21,618 bases of DNA from an uncultured Porphyromonadaceae bacterium (GCA_900542255.1 UQMR01000038.1:1-21618), one strand, 5' to 3'. Shown: positions 7,035-16,435, counted from the first letter of the stretch. Numbers and translations are program-made. The notes: generated from the letters alone by a model not told the origin.

Positions 7035-8558
7035 ATGAAAATTTTTTCTACACCAGAGTTGCGTCGGATCGACCAATATACGATAGAGCATGAGCCGGTT
7101 TCATCCATCGACCTGATGGAGCGTGCCGCATCGGCCATAGTATATAAGATAGCTTCACATTGGGGCCGTAGGAAACACATCTGCCTCTTTGCCGGGCCCG
7201 GCAATAATGGCGGCGATGCGCTGGCCGTAGCCCGTCTGTTGATGGTGGAGGGTTATGCCCCCGAGGTCTATCTGTTCAACACCTCCCGGCTTTCCGACGA
7301 TTGCAACCTCAATAAAGAACGGCTTCTGACGGAGTTTCCCGATGCACATTTCAATGAGATAGTCAGAGAATTCCGCCCTCCGCGGCTGGATAGCGATACG
7401 TTGGTCATAGACGGATTGTTCGGCTCGGGTATGAACAAGCCCATGATGGGCGGATATACGTCGTTGGTAGAGTATATCAACGAATCGGGTGCATACGTCA
7501 TATCCATAGATATTCCGTCGGGGTTGATGTGCGACTGGGAGCAAAAGAACGACCCCCGGCACATCATTAGAGCCAACGAGACCTATACATTCCAGTTTCC
7601 GAAGCTCTCTTTCTTCTTCCGTGAGAATGCGCAGTATGTGGGCAACTGGCAGGTGCTCGATATCGGGCTGCATCCCGATGCCATTTCCGATATGGTCACG
7701 CGCTTCCATTGCGTCGAGGCAGCCGATGTGCGCAAGCTGTTGCACGAGCGCGAGCGCTTTTCCGACAAGTGGGACTATGGTCACGCCCTTCTTGTAGGAG
7801 GCCGTTACGGGATGGTGGGCGCTACGTTGCTGGCCGCCAAGGCAGCCCTGCGCACCGGAGTGGGGCTGGTGTCGGTGCATGCACCGCGTTGTGCCAATGT
7901 CATATTGCAGACAGCCGTTCCCGAGGCTTTGTTCGAGCCCGATAATGACGACTTTGTCTGTTCCGAGGTGACGACGCGGCGACAATATGATGCCATCGGC
8001 ATAGGGTGCGGTATGGGACGTTCGGTAAAGTCTACCGCCTGCCTGCGTTCGCTGCTGGCCGAGATGAGGCAGCCTGCCGTATATGATGCCGATGCTTTGA
8101 ATATCCTCGCTTCGCATAAGGATTTGATAGATTTATTGCCTAAGGGTACCATTATCACACCGCATGTGCATGAGTTTGAGCGCCTCTTCAAGTGCGTGAT
8201 AGATACCGATGCACATCGTTTGCAGCAAGCCATAGCGGCGGCCGGACATTACTCCATTGTCGTGGTCCTAAAAGGGGCTCATACCGCGGTGGTGACTCCT
8301 CAGGGCGAAGTCTTTTTCAACATGACAGGCAATCCCGGTATGGCCACCGCAGGAAGCGGCGATGTGCTTACGGGCATGTTGACAGCTCTGCTGGCCCAGG
8401 GTTACGCGCCCGAGCAGGCAGCCATGTTAGGCGTATATCTGCATGGCCTGGCGGGAGATATTGCCGTTGCCGAGAGCTCCGAGGAGGCTATCCTTGCACA
8501 AGATATTGTCGCTTGCATAGGCAAAGCCTTCAAGCGGCTTAGGAGTAAAGATAAATAA
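7035..8558 (+). CDS. nnr: Bifunctional NAD(P)H-hydrate epimerase / ADP-dependent dehydratase
   Basis: Metabolite-repair enzyme that epimerises and dehydrates damaged NADHX and NADPHX back to usable cofactor. The 507 residues show the standard fusion. An N-terminal YjeF_N epimerase domain (about 1-215) has the glycine-rich LFAGPGNNGGDALAVARLL motif (51-69). A C-terminal ribokinase-like YjeF_C dehydratase domain (about 230-505) has KWDYGHALLVGGRYGMVGA near its start and NPGMATAGSGDVLTG (433-447), where Asp443 is the expected catalytic base. It is the first gene of a plus-strand run, 45 bases before the DUF4831-like gene. Identification is firm. Confidence 0.96.
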   Translation: MKIFSTPELRRIDQYTIEHEPVSSIDLMERAASAIVYKIASHWGRRKHICLFAGPGNNGGDALAVARLLMVEGYAPEVYLFNTSRLSDDCNLNKERLLTEFPDAHFNEIVREFRPPRLDSDTLVIDGLFGSGMNKPMMGGYTSLVEYINESGAYVISIDIPSGLMCDWEQKNDPRHIIRANETYTFQFPKLSFFFRENAQYVGNWQVLDIGLHPDAISDMVTRFHCVEAADVRKLLHERERFSDKWDYGHALLVGGRYGMVGATLLAAKAALRTGVGLVSVHAPRCANVILQTAVPEALFEPDNDDFVCSEVTTRRQYDAIGIGCGMGRSVKSTACLRSLLAEMRQPAVYDADALNILASHKDLIDLLPKGTIITPHVHEFERLFKCVIDTDAHRLQQAIAAAGHYSIVVVLKGAHTAVVTPQGEVFFNMTGNPGMATAGSGDVLTGMLTALLAQGYAPEQAAMLGVYLHGLAGDIAVAESSEEAILAQDIVACIGKAFKRLRSKDK

Positions 8559-8603
8559 TCGCTCTCCGAAATAAGTCAAGTAAATAAGTAATATGAGATA
8601 TTT

Positions 8604-9665
8604 ATGAAACGAAAACTGTTCATTCCGTTGGTATGCTGCGCCTTGCCGCTTTTGTCGGTAGCGCAAGACATGGTAAAGTTGGTGCCCGATAAGTTCAATG
8701 AGTATGCGCTCAATTATTATCTGCCCTATACGGTCGCCGATATAGAGTTCGTTGCCACAAAAACAGTGTGCAAGGCCGGTCCTTACTATAAATATGCCAA
8801 GAAATACCTCGGTGTGACGGATATTGTAACCGAAGATTCTGAGACATGGGCCATAGAGCGCGTCTGTATGGTGCCGCGCGGTATTGCCGATACCGAGAAC
8901 CGCTATCAGCTCACCTTCAAGTCGGGGCAGACACCCTATATATACGTCAACCCCGATGGCCTGATTTATAGTATCAATGCCGAGCCCGAAATAGCCGACC
9001 TGTCGTGTCCGCCGGTGGCCCCCGATGAGCCCGATAGCATAGATGTAAGCAAAGTCTTCTCTGAGGAGCTGCTCATGTCAGGGTCGATAGCCAAGATGGC
9101 CGAGGTGGCTGCCAAGCAGATATATCGTATCCGCGAGAGCCGGCTCGATTTATTGACTGGTGATGTAGATAAGATGCCGGCCGATGGCGACTCCTTCAAA
9201 CTTATCATCGCTCAGCTCGATGCACAAGAGGCGGCTCTCACAGCGCTCTTCTTGGGCACCAAATCGGTAGAGCGGGTTGTAAAACGCGTAGAGTATTGCC
9301 CCGAGGATGATGTAGAGAGCGAGATACTGTTCCGTTTCTCGGATTTCCTGGGATTTGTCGATGCCGATGACCTGAGCGGTGCTCCTGTGAGCATCTCTGT
9401 GACGGTAACCGAAAAAGGGGAGTATCCCGTCGACAACAAGGGCAATATTGTAGAGTTGCCCAAGAAGGCTTTGGCCTATACGATTCCCGGAAAGGCGGTT
9501 ATTGCCATTTCGTATGATGGCAGAACCTATGTCGAGGAGGAGTTGCCGATAGCACAGCTGGGTGTGGTATATGGTCTCGATTCTTCGTGGTTTGTCGACA
9601 AGAAGGCTCCTGCCAACGCCGTTTTCGATGCAACGACCGGGGCCCTGTTGCGCCTGGGTAAGTAG
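8604..9665 (+). CDS. DUF4831-like exported protein
   Basis: The 353-residue protein begins with a typical signal peptide (MKRKLFIPLVCCALPLLSVAQ, cleavage after about residue 20), so it should be exported to the periplasm or outer membrane. The block TKTVCKAGPYYKYAKKYLG (53-71) and the later IYRIRESRLDLLTGDVDKMP match my recollection of the DUF4831 family, which is restricted to Bacteroidota and has no known role. There are no membrane helices after the signal and no obvious catalytic triad. The C-terminal half looks beta-rich. It lies 45 bases after nnr and probably shares its transcript. The family name is from memory; the exported nature is seen directly. Confidence 0.82.
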   Translation: MKRKLFIPLVCCALPLLSVAQDMVKLVPDKFNEYALNYYLPYTVADIEFVATKTVCKAGPYYKYAKKYLGVTDIVTEDSETWAIERVCMVPRGIADTENRYQLTFKSGQTPYIYVNPDGLIYSINAEPEIADLSCPPVAPDEPDSIDVSKVFSEELLMSGSIAKMAEVAAKQIYRIRESRLDLLTGDVDKMPADGDSFKLIIAQLDAQEAALTALFLGTKSVERVVKRVEYCPEDDVESEILFRFSDFLGFVDADDLSGAPVSISVTVTEKGEYPVDNKGNIVELPKKALAYTIPGKAVIAISYDGRTYVEEELPIAQLGVVYGLDSSWFVDKKAPANAVFDATTGALLRLGK

Positions 9666-9675
9666 AAAAAAGAAG

Positions 9676-9700
9676 AGGTCCGTCATCGCGACGAACCTTT
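9676..9700 (+). terminator. Weak candidate terminator after the DUF4831-like gene
   Basis: AGGT-c-CGTC (9676-9684) can pair with GACG-a-ACCT (9690-9698), followed by TTCCC. The stem is short and interrupted and the T tract poor. The 180 bases from here to rnhB are otherwise A-rich and contain nothing I can identify. Confidence 0.35.
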
Positions 9701-9845
9701 CCCTACCTAAAATCAAACAAATAGCAAACTATAACTTAGGAATAACAAACAACTTTCGGCTAGATAAACCTCTTTTACTCATGTAGTGAAGGCTTTGCCG
9801 TTATAACAACGATGTGCCTCCGAAAGTTTTTTATGCTGTATAGAT

Positions 9846-10448
9846 ATGGCTTTATTATCATGCATGGATGCGCATTGTTTAGAAGCAGGTTGCGATGAAG
9901 CCGGCCGCGGTTGTTTGGCGGGGGCTGTGTATGCCGCTGCCGTGATACTGCCTGTCGGGTACGAACATCCGCTGCTCAATGATTCGAAACAGCTGAGCGA
10001 GAAGCAGCGCTATGCCTTGCGTCCTGTTATTGAGCGAGATGCCATAGCATGGGCCGTTGCTCGGGTAGAGCCTCAGGAGATAGACCGCATCAATATCCTC
10101 AATGCCTCGATTCTTGCCATGCACCGCGCCATAGAGCAGCTGGGTGTTGCACCGCAGCATCTTATTGTCGATGGGAACCGTTTTAAGCCCTATCGCGATA
10201 TTCCCTATGACTGTGTTGTAAAGGGCGACGGCAAGTATCTCTCCATTGCAGCCGCTTCGGTGCTGGCAAAGACCTATCGCGACGATTATATGATGCAGCT
10301 GCACGACCTTTACCCACAATACGGTTGGGATAAAAACAAGGGGTATCCCACTCGCGACCATCGCGAGGCCATAGCCCGGTATGGAGCAACACCCTGCCAT
10401 CGTATGTCGTTCCGGCTGCTCGACCGCCAGTTGTCGCTATTTCAGTAA
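9846..10448 (+). CDS. rnhB: Ribonuclease HII
   Basis: RNase HII removes RNA from RNA-DNA hybrids and excises misincorporated ribonucleotides. The 200-residue protein carries the family motifs in order: [16 protein letters not shown] (13-28) with catalytic Asp17 and Glu18, NDSKQLSEK (45-53), IVDGN (107-111) with Asp109, and [14 protein letters not shown] (133-146) with the fourth acidic residue Asp146. The conserved Tyr/Gly block WDKNKGYPT follows. Start ATG 9846 is adopted; ATG at residue 7 (9864) is possible because the motif begins soon after. It precedes the membrane protein gene by 30 bases and could be cotranscribed with it. No clear promoter box is seen in the 180 bases upstream. Confidence 0.95.
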   Translation: MALLSCMDAHCLEAGCDEAGRGCLAGAVYAAAVILPVGYEHPLLNDSKQLSEKQRYALRPVIERDAIAWAVARVEPQEIDRINILNASILAMHRAIEQLGVAPQHLIVDGNRFKPYRDIPYDCVVKGDGKYLSIAAASVLAKTYRDDYMMQLHDLYPQYGWDKNKGYPTRDHREAIARYGATPCHRMSFRLLDRQLSLFQ

Positions 10449-10478
10449 GGTTTTTGTTCCGGCACCATTATTCTTCGT

Positions 10479-12182
10479 ATGAAAGGTTACAGACTGTTTA
10501 CGCCTACTGCTGCCGAGTGCTACGTTTGGGGATATGTCTTGCTGGCGATGCTGTTCCTCTCCCTGTGCCTCTCGTCGCTTCTCTTTGCGGCGGGCAGTCA
10601 TGTGCAACCGTGGGTTTTCCCGGCGGCATGCGCCGTGTCGGTGTTGTGTGGCCATGTATGGCTGGCCAAGACGGTAAAATCTGCCCGAGGTGCGGTAGTG
10701 CGATATTATGTTGTACTGTTTTTGCTGCTTTTCGTGGCCATATCTACTTCGGCGCTTATCTACGACAATAGTTCCGACGGCAATCTCTATCATCAGGGTG
10801 CTGTGATTGCCTTGCTGGAAGGGTGGAATCCCTTTGCCGGGTCAGACGGGATAGGCGTATTGTGGATACGGCACTATGCCAAAGGGGTAGAGACAATGGC
10901 CGCCACGATAGCGTCGTTTACCGGCCGGCTCGAATCTGGTAAGGCTGTCAATATCCTGTTGGCGGCTTCTACGTTCTTCATGGCTTTGGCGTTTATACGC
11001 CGCGAGTTCCCGGCATACTCTCGGGGTAAGGTGTTGTGGCTCGCCTTGGTAACATCTATGAGTCCGATTGTGTTGCGGCAGCTATATGTCTATTACGTCG
11101 ATTATGCCATGTATAGCCTTATGTTGCTTACGGTGCTGTCGTTGGTGCAGATATACCGGAAGTCGGGTTTTGCGGCATGGAGTGTGCTTGTTATGGCGGC
11201 ATTGATGGCGCCGACGGTGAAGTTTACCGTCGCTTTCTATGAATATTGGGTGCTGGCTGTTGCCGTGATATGGTTCTTCTGGGCGCATCGCAGGCGTTTG
11301 TCGTATCAGCTGGCTCTATTTTCGGTATTATTGATGGTTGTAGGCATGTGTGGCCTGGGCTATCATCCCTATGTGACAAATACATTGGGATGGGGCAACC
11401 CCTTTTATCCGTTGGTAGGTTCTTCGGTAGATATAATGGCTATCAATACGCCGCAGCTGTACGAGGACGGTAACCGTGTAATAAATTTTGTGAGGTCGCT
11501 TTTCTATACATACGACGGCACGGCCGTGTGGATACCCGGTGTGACGGACTCTCTGAACGATTATGTGATTGCTTTCGACAGGCGCATAGCCGGTTTCGGG
11601 CCCTTCTTTGTCTATATCCTGATAGGTTCGGTTCTGTTGTTCGCTTGTTGTCGCAGGCGCTTGCCTGTCGAGAAGGTGCGGCCGTGTCTGCTGTTGGCGG
11701 TACTGCTTTTCTTCTCCTGTTTCATCTTTGAGCAAGCGTGGTGGATGCGCTATGTGCCGTTTTTATGGGCGGTGCCTCTGTTATTGCTGCTGTGTACCGA
11801 ATATGCGGCTGCCTTGACGAAGGGGCAGAAGATATTTCGCAATCTCCTGTATGGGCTCATGGCGGCAACTATGGCCATGGCCGTAGGGTCGGCAGCCATA
11901 GGGGCTATGTCGGTTACGGGGCGCTTTGGGGCAATATGTCGCAGCGCATCGCCCAACTCGACGGTAAAGGTCTATGTGCGTAGCATGGACTCTTTTTTAT
12001 ATAAATTGCGGGAGAACGGAGTCTCTTATGAGCTGCTCGATACGATGGAGTGCGCCGATACTACGTTGTGCAGGCTGCCTTTGTTGGAAGATTGGGTCGT
12101 ATTTTATCTCGACAAGGATACCTATTCCCGCATAAAGCGTCCCGATTTTCTCGATGTAGTGACGAGGAACAAGGGTGAGTGA
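10479..12182 (+). CDS. Polytopic membrane protein, possible GT-C glycosyltransferase
   Basis: I do not recognise a named family. The 567-residue protein has about ten to twelve hydrophobic helices from residue 15 to 480 and then a soluble C-terminal tail of about 85 residues. After the third hydrophobic segment comes YDNSSDGNLYHQ (95-106), then LLEGWNPF (112-119). An acidic motif in the first large extracytoplasmic loop followed by a WNP-type motif is typical of GT-C glycosyltransferases that use lipid-linked sugars. A second GWGNPFYPLVG block (about 303-313) would sit in a later loop. An envelope glycan function is therefore an inference, and an O-antigen ligase/polymerase-like or purely structural role is possible. 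It follows rnhB by 30 bases and ends at the shared terminator at 12229-12267. Base composition is like its neighbours, so there is no sign of recent transfer. Confidence 0.8.
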   Translation: MKGYRLFTPTAAECYVWGYVLLAMLFLSLCLSSLLFAAGSHVQPWVFPAACAVSVLCGHVWLAKTVKSARGAVVRYYVVLFLLLFVAISTSALIYDNSSDGNLYHQGAVIALLEGWNPFAGSDGIGVLWIRHYAKGVETMAATIASFTGRLESGKAVNILLAASTFFMALAFIRREFPAYSRGKVLWLALVTSMSPIVLRQLYVYYVDYAMYSLMLLTVLSLVQIYRKSGFAAWSVLVMAALMAPTVKFTVAFYEYWVLAVAVIWFFWAHRRRLSYQLALFSVLLMVVGMCGLGYHPYVTNTLGWGNPFYPLVGSSVDIMAINTPQLYEDGNRVINFVRSLFYTYDGTAVWIPGVTDSLNDYVIAFDRRIAGFGPFFVYILIGSVLLFACCRRRLPVEKVRPCLLLAVLLFFSCFIFEQAWWMRYVPFLWAVPLLLLLCTEYAAALTKGQKIFRNLLYGLMAATMAMAVGSAAIGAMSVTGRFGAICRSASPNSTVKVYVRSMDSFLYKLRENGVSYELLDTMECADTTLCRLPLLEDWVVFYLDKDTYSRIKRPDFLDVVTRNKGE

Positions 12183-12228
12183 CAGGTCGTACTGCGGCCT
12201 GATTTCTCATGATATGGGCCCTATATAT

Positions 12229-12267
12229 AACAATCCAGCCAAACCGATGAGGTTTGGCTGGATTGTT
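12229..12267. terminator. Bidirectional terminator between the GT-C-like gene and the POT transporter
   Basis: CAATCCAGCCAAACC (12231-12245) and GGTTTGGCTGGATTG (12251-12265) are perfect inverted copies around GATGA, extended by two A-T pairs. T-rich tails follow on both strands (GTTTAT on plus, TTATATATAG on minus). The two convergent genes both end within about 50 bases of it. Confidence 0.88.
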
Positions 12268-12283
12268 TATGTAAGGGAGAGGG

Positions 12284-13837
12284 TTATCGGGTCACTCTTT
12301 CGAGCCACTTCACCATCGATAGCATGACGAGCATCGAGCCGCCGCAAGCTATTACGAATACGCCCCATGTAATCCACATAGGCATGCTGGTGTAGAGCAA
12401 TCCGCCTACGAAGAGGAGCGAGTTGCCCACGGCTGTGGCTGCGAGCCAGAAGCCTTGCATAAGGCCTTGCATGTGAGGGGGAGCTACTTTCGATACGAAT
12501 GCAAGTCCGAGGGGTGAGATGAAGAGCTCGGCAACGGTGAGGATGAAGTAGAGGCCTACCATTACCCACGGTGTAACGAGTATCTGTTCTATCTCATCGG
12601 TTCTCATATGCGACAGTTCGGCCTTGGAGGGGAGTGCCAGCGAGAAGAACATGAGGAACAAGTATGCAATGGCGGCGATACCCATACCCAAGGCTATCTT
12701 CATGGGGGTGGATATGTTCTTGCCTTTCTTGTTTAACCATCCGAAGAACCACATGATGATGGGCGTGAGTGTCACTACGAAGAAGGGGTTGACGCATTGG
12801 AATATCTCGGCTCCCTTGATGGTGGTGAATCCGAGGTCTATGTTGATTACATCGAGGTTGACGTAGTCTCTGGCGAAATAGGTGAGCGAGTATCCGTTTT
12901 GGTGGAACGAAACCCAGAAGAAGATTACGATGCCAAATACGGCAAAGAGTGCATAGATGCGTTGTTTTATCTCTTGTGCATCCATTTTTATCTCTTCGGC
13001 CGATGCTTGGGTTGCTTTCTCGGCTGCTTTCTTCGACGGGTCGGGGAATTTGCTCTTGTTGGCCATGTATATCATGAGCGAGATTATCATCATAAAGATG
13101 GCGGCGATGAATGCGTAGTGGAAGCCGCGGCTGAATACGTCGATGTAGCTGTCGCAGAATGTGGCGAGGTCGGTAACTTGTCTCCCGTCGAGATATGCAC
13201 TGTTGGCATACGTGGTGAGGTTGGCAAGTCCTTCTCCGCTCATCTGGCCGCCTGTGTTGATATATTCGTGGCACAGCTCGGGCAGCTTGGCGTTATAGTC
13301 GAATCCGTTTACTTTCAGCCACCAGTTGCGCACGCCTATGGCAATCCACGGGGCGAAGAATCCGCCGATGTTGATAAACATGTAGAATATCTGGAAGCCC
13401 GATTCGCGTTTCGATGCGTATTGGGCGTTGTCATACATTTGTCCTACCAATGCTTGCAGGTTGCCTTTGAAGAGACCGTTACCGAAGGCGATAACCAAGA
13501 GCCCGAAGCAGGTGAGCGTGAGGTAGAGCGGCAGGTTGGGTACGGGAGTGGGAGTGGGTATGGCGATGATGAGGTAGCCGATAGACATGATGATGAGCCC
13601 CATCAGAATAGTTCCTTTGTAATTCTGGGTTTTGTCGGCGATGATACCGCCTACCAGTGCCAGCAGGTAGATAGAGGCGTAGAAGCCCGAGTAGATGTAG
13701 CCGGCAGTAGTTTCGTTGAGTCCGAATTTTGCAGAAATAAATAGCGTGAGAATCGCCATCATGATGTAGAAGCCGAAACGCTCGCCCATATTTGCCAGCG
13801 CCGCAGCTATCAATCCTTTGGGTTGATCTTTGAACAT
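12284..13837 (-). CDS. POT/PTR2-family peptide transporter (MFS)
   Basis: Inner-membrane major-facilitator protein of the proton-coupled oligopeptide transporter family, 517 residues with about fourteen hydrophobic segments. The N-terminus shows GERFGFYIM (18-26), corresponding to the ExxERFxYYG motif of helix 1, but the first Glu is Asn16. GGIIADKTQNYKGTI (about 63-77) matches the A-motif loop after helix 2. A charged cytoplasmic linker rich in Lys and Glu lies at about 263-295. The C-terminal half retains the family's ELFISPLGLAFVSKVAPP block. It is a single gene with its own -7 box upstream (13916-13923) and a terminator shared with the convergent membrane protein gene. Substrate is probably di- or tripeptides, but the altered motif makes the coupling mode uncertain. 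Confidence 0.9.
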   Translation of the reverse strand: MFKDQPKGLIAAALANMGERFGFYIMMAILTLFISAKFGLNETTAGYIYSGFYASIYLLALVGGIIADKTQNYKGTILMGLIIMSIGYLIIAIPTPTPVPNLPLYLTLTCFGLLVIAFGNGLFKGNLQALVGQMYDNAQYASKRESGFQIFYMFINIGGFFAPWIAIGVRNWWLKVNGFDYNAKLPELCHEYINTGGQMSGEGLANLTTYANSAYLDGRQVTDLATFCDSYIDVFSRGFHYAFIAAIFMMIISLMIYMANKSKFPDPSKKAAEKATQASAEEIKMDAQEIKQRIYALFAVFGIVIFFWVSFHQNGYSLTYFARDYVNLDVINIDLGFTTIKGAEIFQCVNPFFVVTLTPIIMWFFGWLNKKGKNISTPMKIALGMGIAAIAYLFLMFFSLALPSKAELSHMRTDEIEQILVTPWVMVGLYFILTVAELFISPLGLAFVSKVAPPHMQGLMQGFWLAATAVGNSLLFVGGLLYTSMPMWITWGVFVIACGGSMLVMLSMVKWLERVTR

Positions 13838-13915
13838 AGTTGTGTATTATTAGTATTGTTAGTTGGTTTTATCTTTTGTTTTGCTTGCAAGGTGTTTTTC
13901 ATAAGGTCTCTTTTG

Positions 13916-13923
13916 CAAATGTA
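13916..13923 (-). promoter_or_regulatory. Candidate -7 element for the POT transporter
   Basis: The minus strand reads TACATTTGC, matching TAnnTTTG, 78 bases ahead of the ATG at 13837. No -33 TTG is seen. The gap between der and this gene otherwise holds the der terminator and A/T-rich sequence. Confidence 0.5.
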
Positions 13924-14032
13924 AATTATTTATTCGGTCTTTCCTATCTTTTGGAATTTTTTTTGTCATAATATTCGTGCTTACAGGCCGGGGCAGGCTC
14001 GTTTTTGCCGAATGGGCAGGGTGCGCAGGTAT

Positions 14033-14070
14033 AAAAAATCTCCCTTGTCATAACAGTTATGGCAAGGGAG
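14033..14070 (-). terminator. Intrinsic terminator of era-der
   Basis: On the minus strand CTCCCTTGCCATA (14070-14058) pairs with TATGACAAGGGAG (14052-14040) with one mismatch around a 5-base loop and is followed by ATTTTTTAT. It lies 44 bases after the der stop. Confidence 0.87.
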
Positions 14071-14114
14071 TCTCTTATGATATGGGGGTGTTACCAAGGG
14101 TTGCTTTTCGGCCT

Positions 14115-15428
14115 TTATTTTTCTCTCATAAAGATATTGATGGGCGTGCCGCAGTAGTTCCATGTCTCGCGTATCTTGTTCTCCAAGTAGCGTTTGTAGG
14201 GCTCTTTGACCCATTGCGGCAGGTTGCAGAAGAAGATAAACGAGGGGATTTGTGCCTCTTTGAGCATGGTGACATATTTTATCTTTACGTATTTGCCTTT
14301 TGTGGCGGGTGGCGGGTATGCCTCGATGGCCGGGAGCATCACTTCGTTGAGTTTCGAGGTGGGTACGATGCGCTTGCGGTTCTTGTACACCTCGATGGCT
14401 GTGTCGAGAACTTTGTATATGCGCTGCTTGGTAATGGCCGAGGTGAAAATGATGGGGAAATCGGTAAATGGCGCAAGCCGGTTGCGGATGGCATTCTCGA
14501 ATGTCTTGATGGCGGCCGTCGATTTGTCTTCTACCAAGTCCCATTTGTTGACGCAGACAACCAGCCCTTTGCGGTTCCTCTGGATGAGCGAGAATATATT
14601 GAGGTCTTGCCCTTCGATACCGCGCGTGGCGTCTATCATGAGTATGCACACATCGGAGTTTTCTATGGCTCTGATGGAGCGTATGATAGAATAGTATTCG
14701 AGCTCTTCCGATACTTTGCCCTTTTTGCGTATGCCTGCGGTGTCGACCAGATAGAAGTCGAAACCGAACTTGTTGTACCGGGTGTAGATGGAGTCGCGCG
14801 TAGTGCCTGCAATGTCGGTAACGATATTGCGCTCCTCGCCGATGAAGGCATTTACGATAGAGGATTTTCCTGCGTTGGGACGACCTACTACGGCAAAGCG
14901 CGGTATGTCGCTTTCAAACTCCTCGGTGTCTTCTTTTGTGAATTTGCTTACTATGATGTCGAGCAGGTCGCCGGTGCCGCTGCCATTGATGGCAGAGACG
15001 CAAACGGGGTCGCCTAACCCGAGTTTGTAAAATTCGGCAGCGTAGTATTGCGACTGGTTGGAGTCTGATTTGTTGGCAGCCAGTATGACGGGCTTCTTGG
15101 AGCGTCGCAATATGTTGGCAACGTGGTCATCGAGGTCGGTGGTGCCGTTGGTGACGTCTACCACGAATATTACCACATCGGCTTCTTCTATGGCTATGGC
15201 TACCTGCTTGTTTATCTCTTCCTCAAAGATGTCTTCCGAGTTGACAACCCATCCCCCGGTATCGACGATAGAGAACTCGCGCCCTTCCCAGTCTACTTTA
15301 CCGTATTGTCGGTCGCGTGTGGTGCCGGCTGTCTCGTTTACAATCGCTTGTCGCGACTGTGTGAGCCGGTTGAAGAGTGTCGATTTGCCCACATTGGGGC
15401 GGCCTACAATGGCTACTAAGTTTCCCAT
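14115..15428 (-). CDS. der: Ribosome biogenesis GTPase Der (EngA)
   Basis: Tandem-GTPase needed for maturation of the 50S ribosomal subunit. The 437 residues hold two G domains and a C-terminal KH-like domain. G domain 1 has GRPNVGKST (9-17), VDTGGW (55-60) and NKSD (119-122). G domain 2 has GRPNAGKSS (182-190), VDTAGI and NKWD. The KH-like region (about 355-437) ends with [15 protein letters not shown], a typical terminus. It follows era by 21 bases on the same strand, so era-der is one unit, closed by the hairpin at 14033-14070. This pairing is usual in Bacteroidales. Confidence 0.97.
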   Translation of the reverse strand: MGNLVAIVGRPNVGKSTLFNRLTQSRQAIVNETAGTTRDRQYGKVDWEGREFSIVDTGGWVVNSEDIFEEEINKQVAIAIEEADVVIFVVDVTNGTTDLDDHVANILRRSKKPVILAANKSDSNQSQYYAAEFYKLGLGDPVCVSAINGSGTGDLLDIIVSKFTKEDTEEFESDIPRFAVVGRPNAGKSSIVNAFIGEERNIVTDIAGTTRDSIYTRYNKFGFDFYLVDTAGIRKKGKVSEELEYYSIIRSIRAIENSDVCILMIDATRGIEGQDLNIFSLIQRNRKGLVVCVNKWDLVEDKSTAAIKTFENAIRNRLAPFTDFPIIFTSAITKQRIYKVLDTAIEVYKNRKRIVPTSKLNEVMLPAIEAYPPPATKGKYVKIKYVTMLKEAQIPSFIFFCNLPQWVKEPYKRYLENKIRETWNYCGTPINIFMREK

Positions 15429-15449
15429 ATTGATTGTTCTTGTTTTATG

Positions 15450-16334
15450 TCAGTCGGTGATGTAACCGAAGCTGCGAAGTTTCTTTTCTTTATTGCGCCA
15501 GTCTTTCTCTACCTTGACGTAGAGTTGCAGGAATACTTTCTTGTCGAAGAAGGTTTCTATCTCTTTTCTGGCCAGTGTGCCTACTTTTTTGAGCGAAGCG
15601 CCTCCGCGGCCTATGACGATTCCTTTCTGGGAGTCGCGCTCTACGTATATTACGGCAGCAATGTCTATCTGTTTGTCGCTCTCTTTGAATTGCTCTACGA
15701 CAGCCTCGCAGGCGTACGGTATCTCTTTGTCGTAGGTGAGCAGTATCTTCTCGCGGATGATTTCGGTCACGAAGAAGCGGGCGGGTTTGTCGGTCAGCGC
15801 ATCTTTGTCGAAGAATGGCGGCGACTCGGGCAGGAGCTCCTTGATGCGCCCCAGCAGTCTCTCTATATTGAAGCGGAGCATGGCCGATATGGGTATTATC
15901 TCGGCCTGCGGCAACAGGGTTTTCCATCGTTCTACGAGGCCTTCGAGCTCCTCTTGTCCCTTCAACAGGTCTATTTTGTTGATGACGACAATGACGGGTA
16001 TCGTTTCTGTGGCTACTCTTTGCAGGAAGTCGTTGTGCTTGTCGGGGGTTTCTACGGTATCGGTCACATACAATAGAATATCTGCATCTACCAATGCCGA
16101 TTGCGAGAATCCGAGCATCGATTCTTGCAGCTTGTAGTGGGGGTTGAGTACGCCGGGGGTGTCTGAGTAGACGATTTGCATGTCGTCGGTATTGACGATG
16201 CCCATGATGCGGTGGCGTGTGGTCTGGGCTTTGGCCGTGATGATAGAGATGCGTTCTCCTACGAGCGAATTCATGAGAGTCGATTTCCCTACGTTGGGGT
16301 TGCCCACTATATTTACGAATCCCGATTTGTGCAT
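15450..16334 (-). CDS. era: GTPase Era
   Basis: Era binds the 3' end of 16S rRNA and assists 30S subunit maturation. The 294-residue protein has the G1 motif GNPNVGKST (11-19), the switch region AKAQTTRHRIMGI (34-46), DTPGV (58-62), NKID and the C-terminal KH domain with KGIVIGRGGASLKKVG (about 241-256). Length is typical. It is the promoter-proximal gene of the era-der unit. A 214-base gap with a terminator and a -7 box separates it from fabH, so it is not simply read through from the genes upstream. Confidence 0.97.
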   Translation of the reverse strand: MHKSGFVNIVGNPNVGKSTLMNSLVGERISIITAKAQTTRHRIMGIVNTDDMQIVYSDTPGVLNPHYKLQESMLGFSQSALVDADILLYVTDTVETPDKHNDFLQRVATETIPVIVVINKIDLLKGQEELEGLVERWKTLLPQAEIIPISAMLRFNIERLLGRIKELLPESPPFFDKDALTDKPARFFVTEIIREKILLTYDKEIPYACEAVVEQFKESDKQIDIAAVIYVERDSQKGIVIGRGGASLKKVGTLARKEIETFFDKKVFLQLYVKVEKDWRNKEKKLRSFGYITD

Positions 16335-16406
16335 GCTTTCCTTTTTTCTGGTTTCCTACGTGATGGGTGATTGTCTCTTTTCAGGGTGGCATGGCTCCCT
16401 GTCATG

Positions 16407-16435
16407 CAAAGATAGTATATTTTCTGGTTTTGCAA
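16407..16435 (-). promoter_or_regulatory. Promoter of era-der
   Basis: On the minus strand TTG (16435-16433), 18 bases and then TATCTTTG (16414-16407) approximate the Bacteroidota -33/-7 pair. It lies 73 bases before the era ATG and downstream of the fabH terminator. Confidence 0.65.

Noticed and set aside
7155..8117. Minus-strand frame of 320 codons inside nnr
   Set aside because: It is antisense to both domains of nnr and rich in His and Arg, as expected for a shadow frame of GC-rich coding sequence.
9701..9845. A-rich gap upstream of rnhB as a possible small RNA
   Set aside because: No promoter box, stable hairpin or T tract that would support an RNA gene.
12797..13744. Long plus-strand frame (315 codons) antisense to the POT transporter
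   Set aside because: It lies wholly inside a clear membrane-protein gene on the other strand, has a composition typical of an antisense shadow, and no family resemblance or promoter.
13977..15017. Long plus-strand frame (346 codons) antisense to der
   Set aside because: It crosses the der terminator hairpin and is antisense to a firmly identified gene; the encoded protein has no recognisable motif.
15447..16076. Plus-strand frame of 209 codons antisense to era
   Set aside because: Shadow of era, which has all its GTPase and KH motifs intact.
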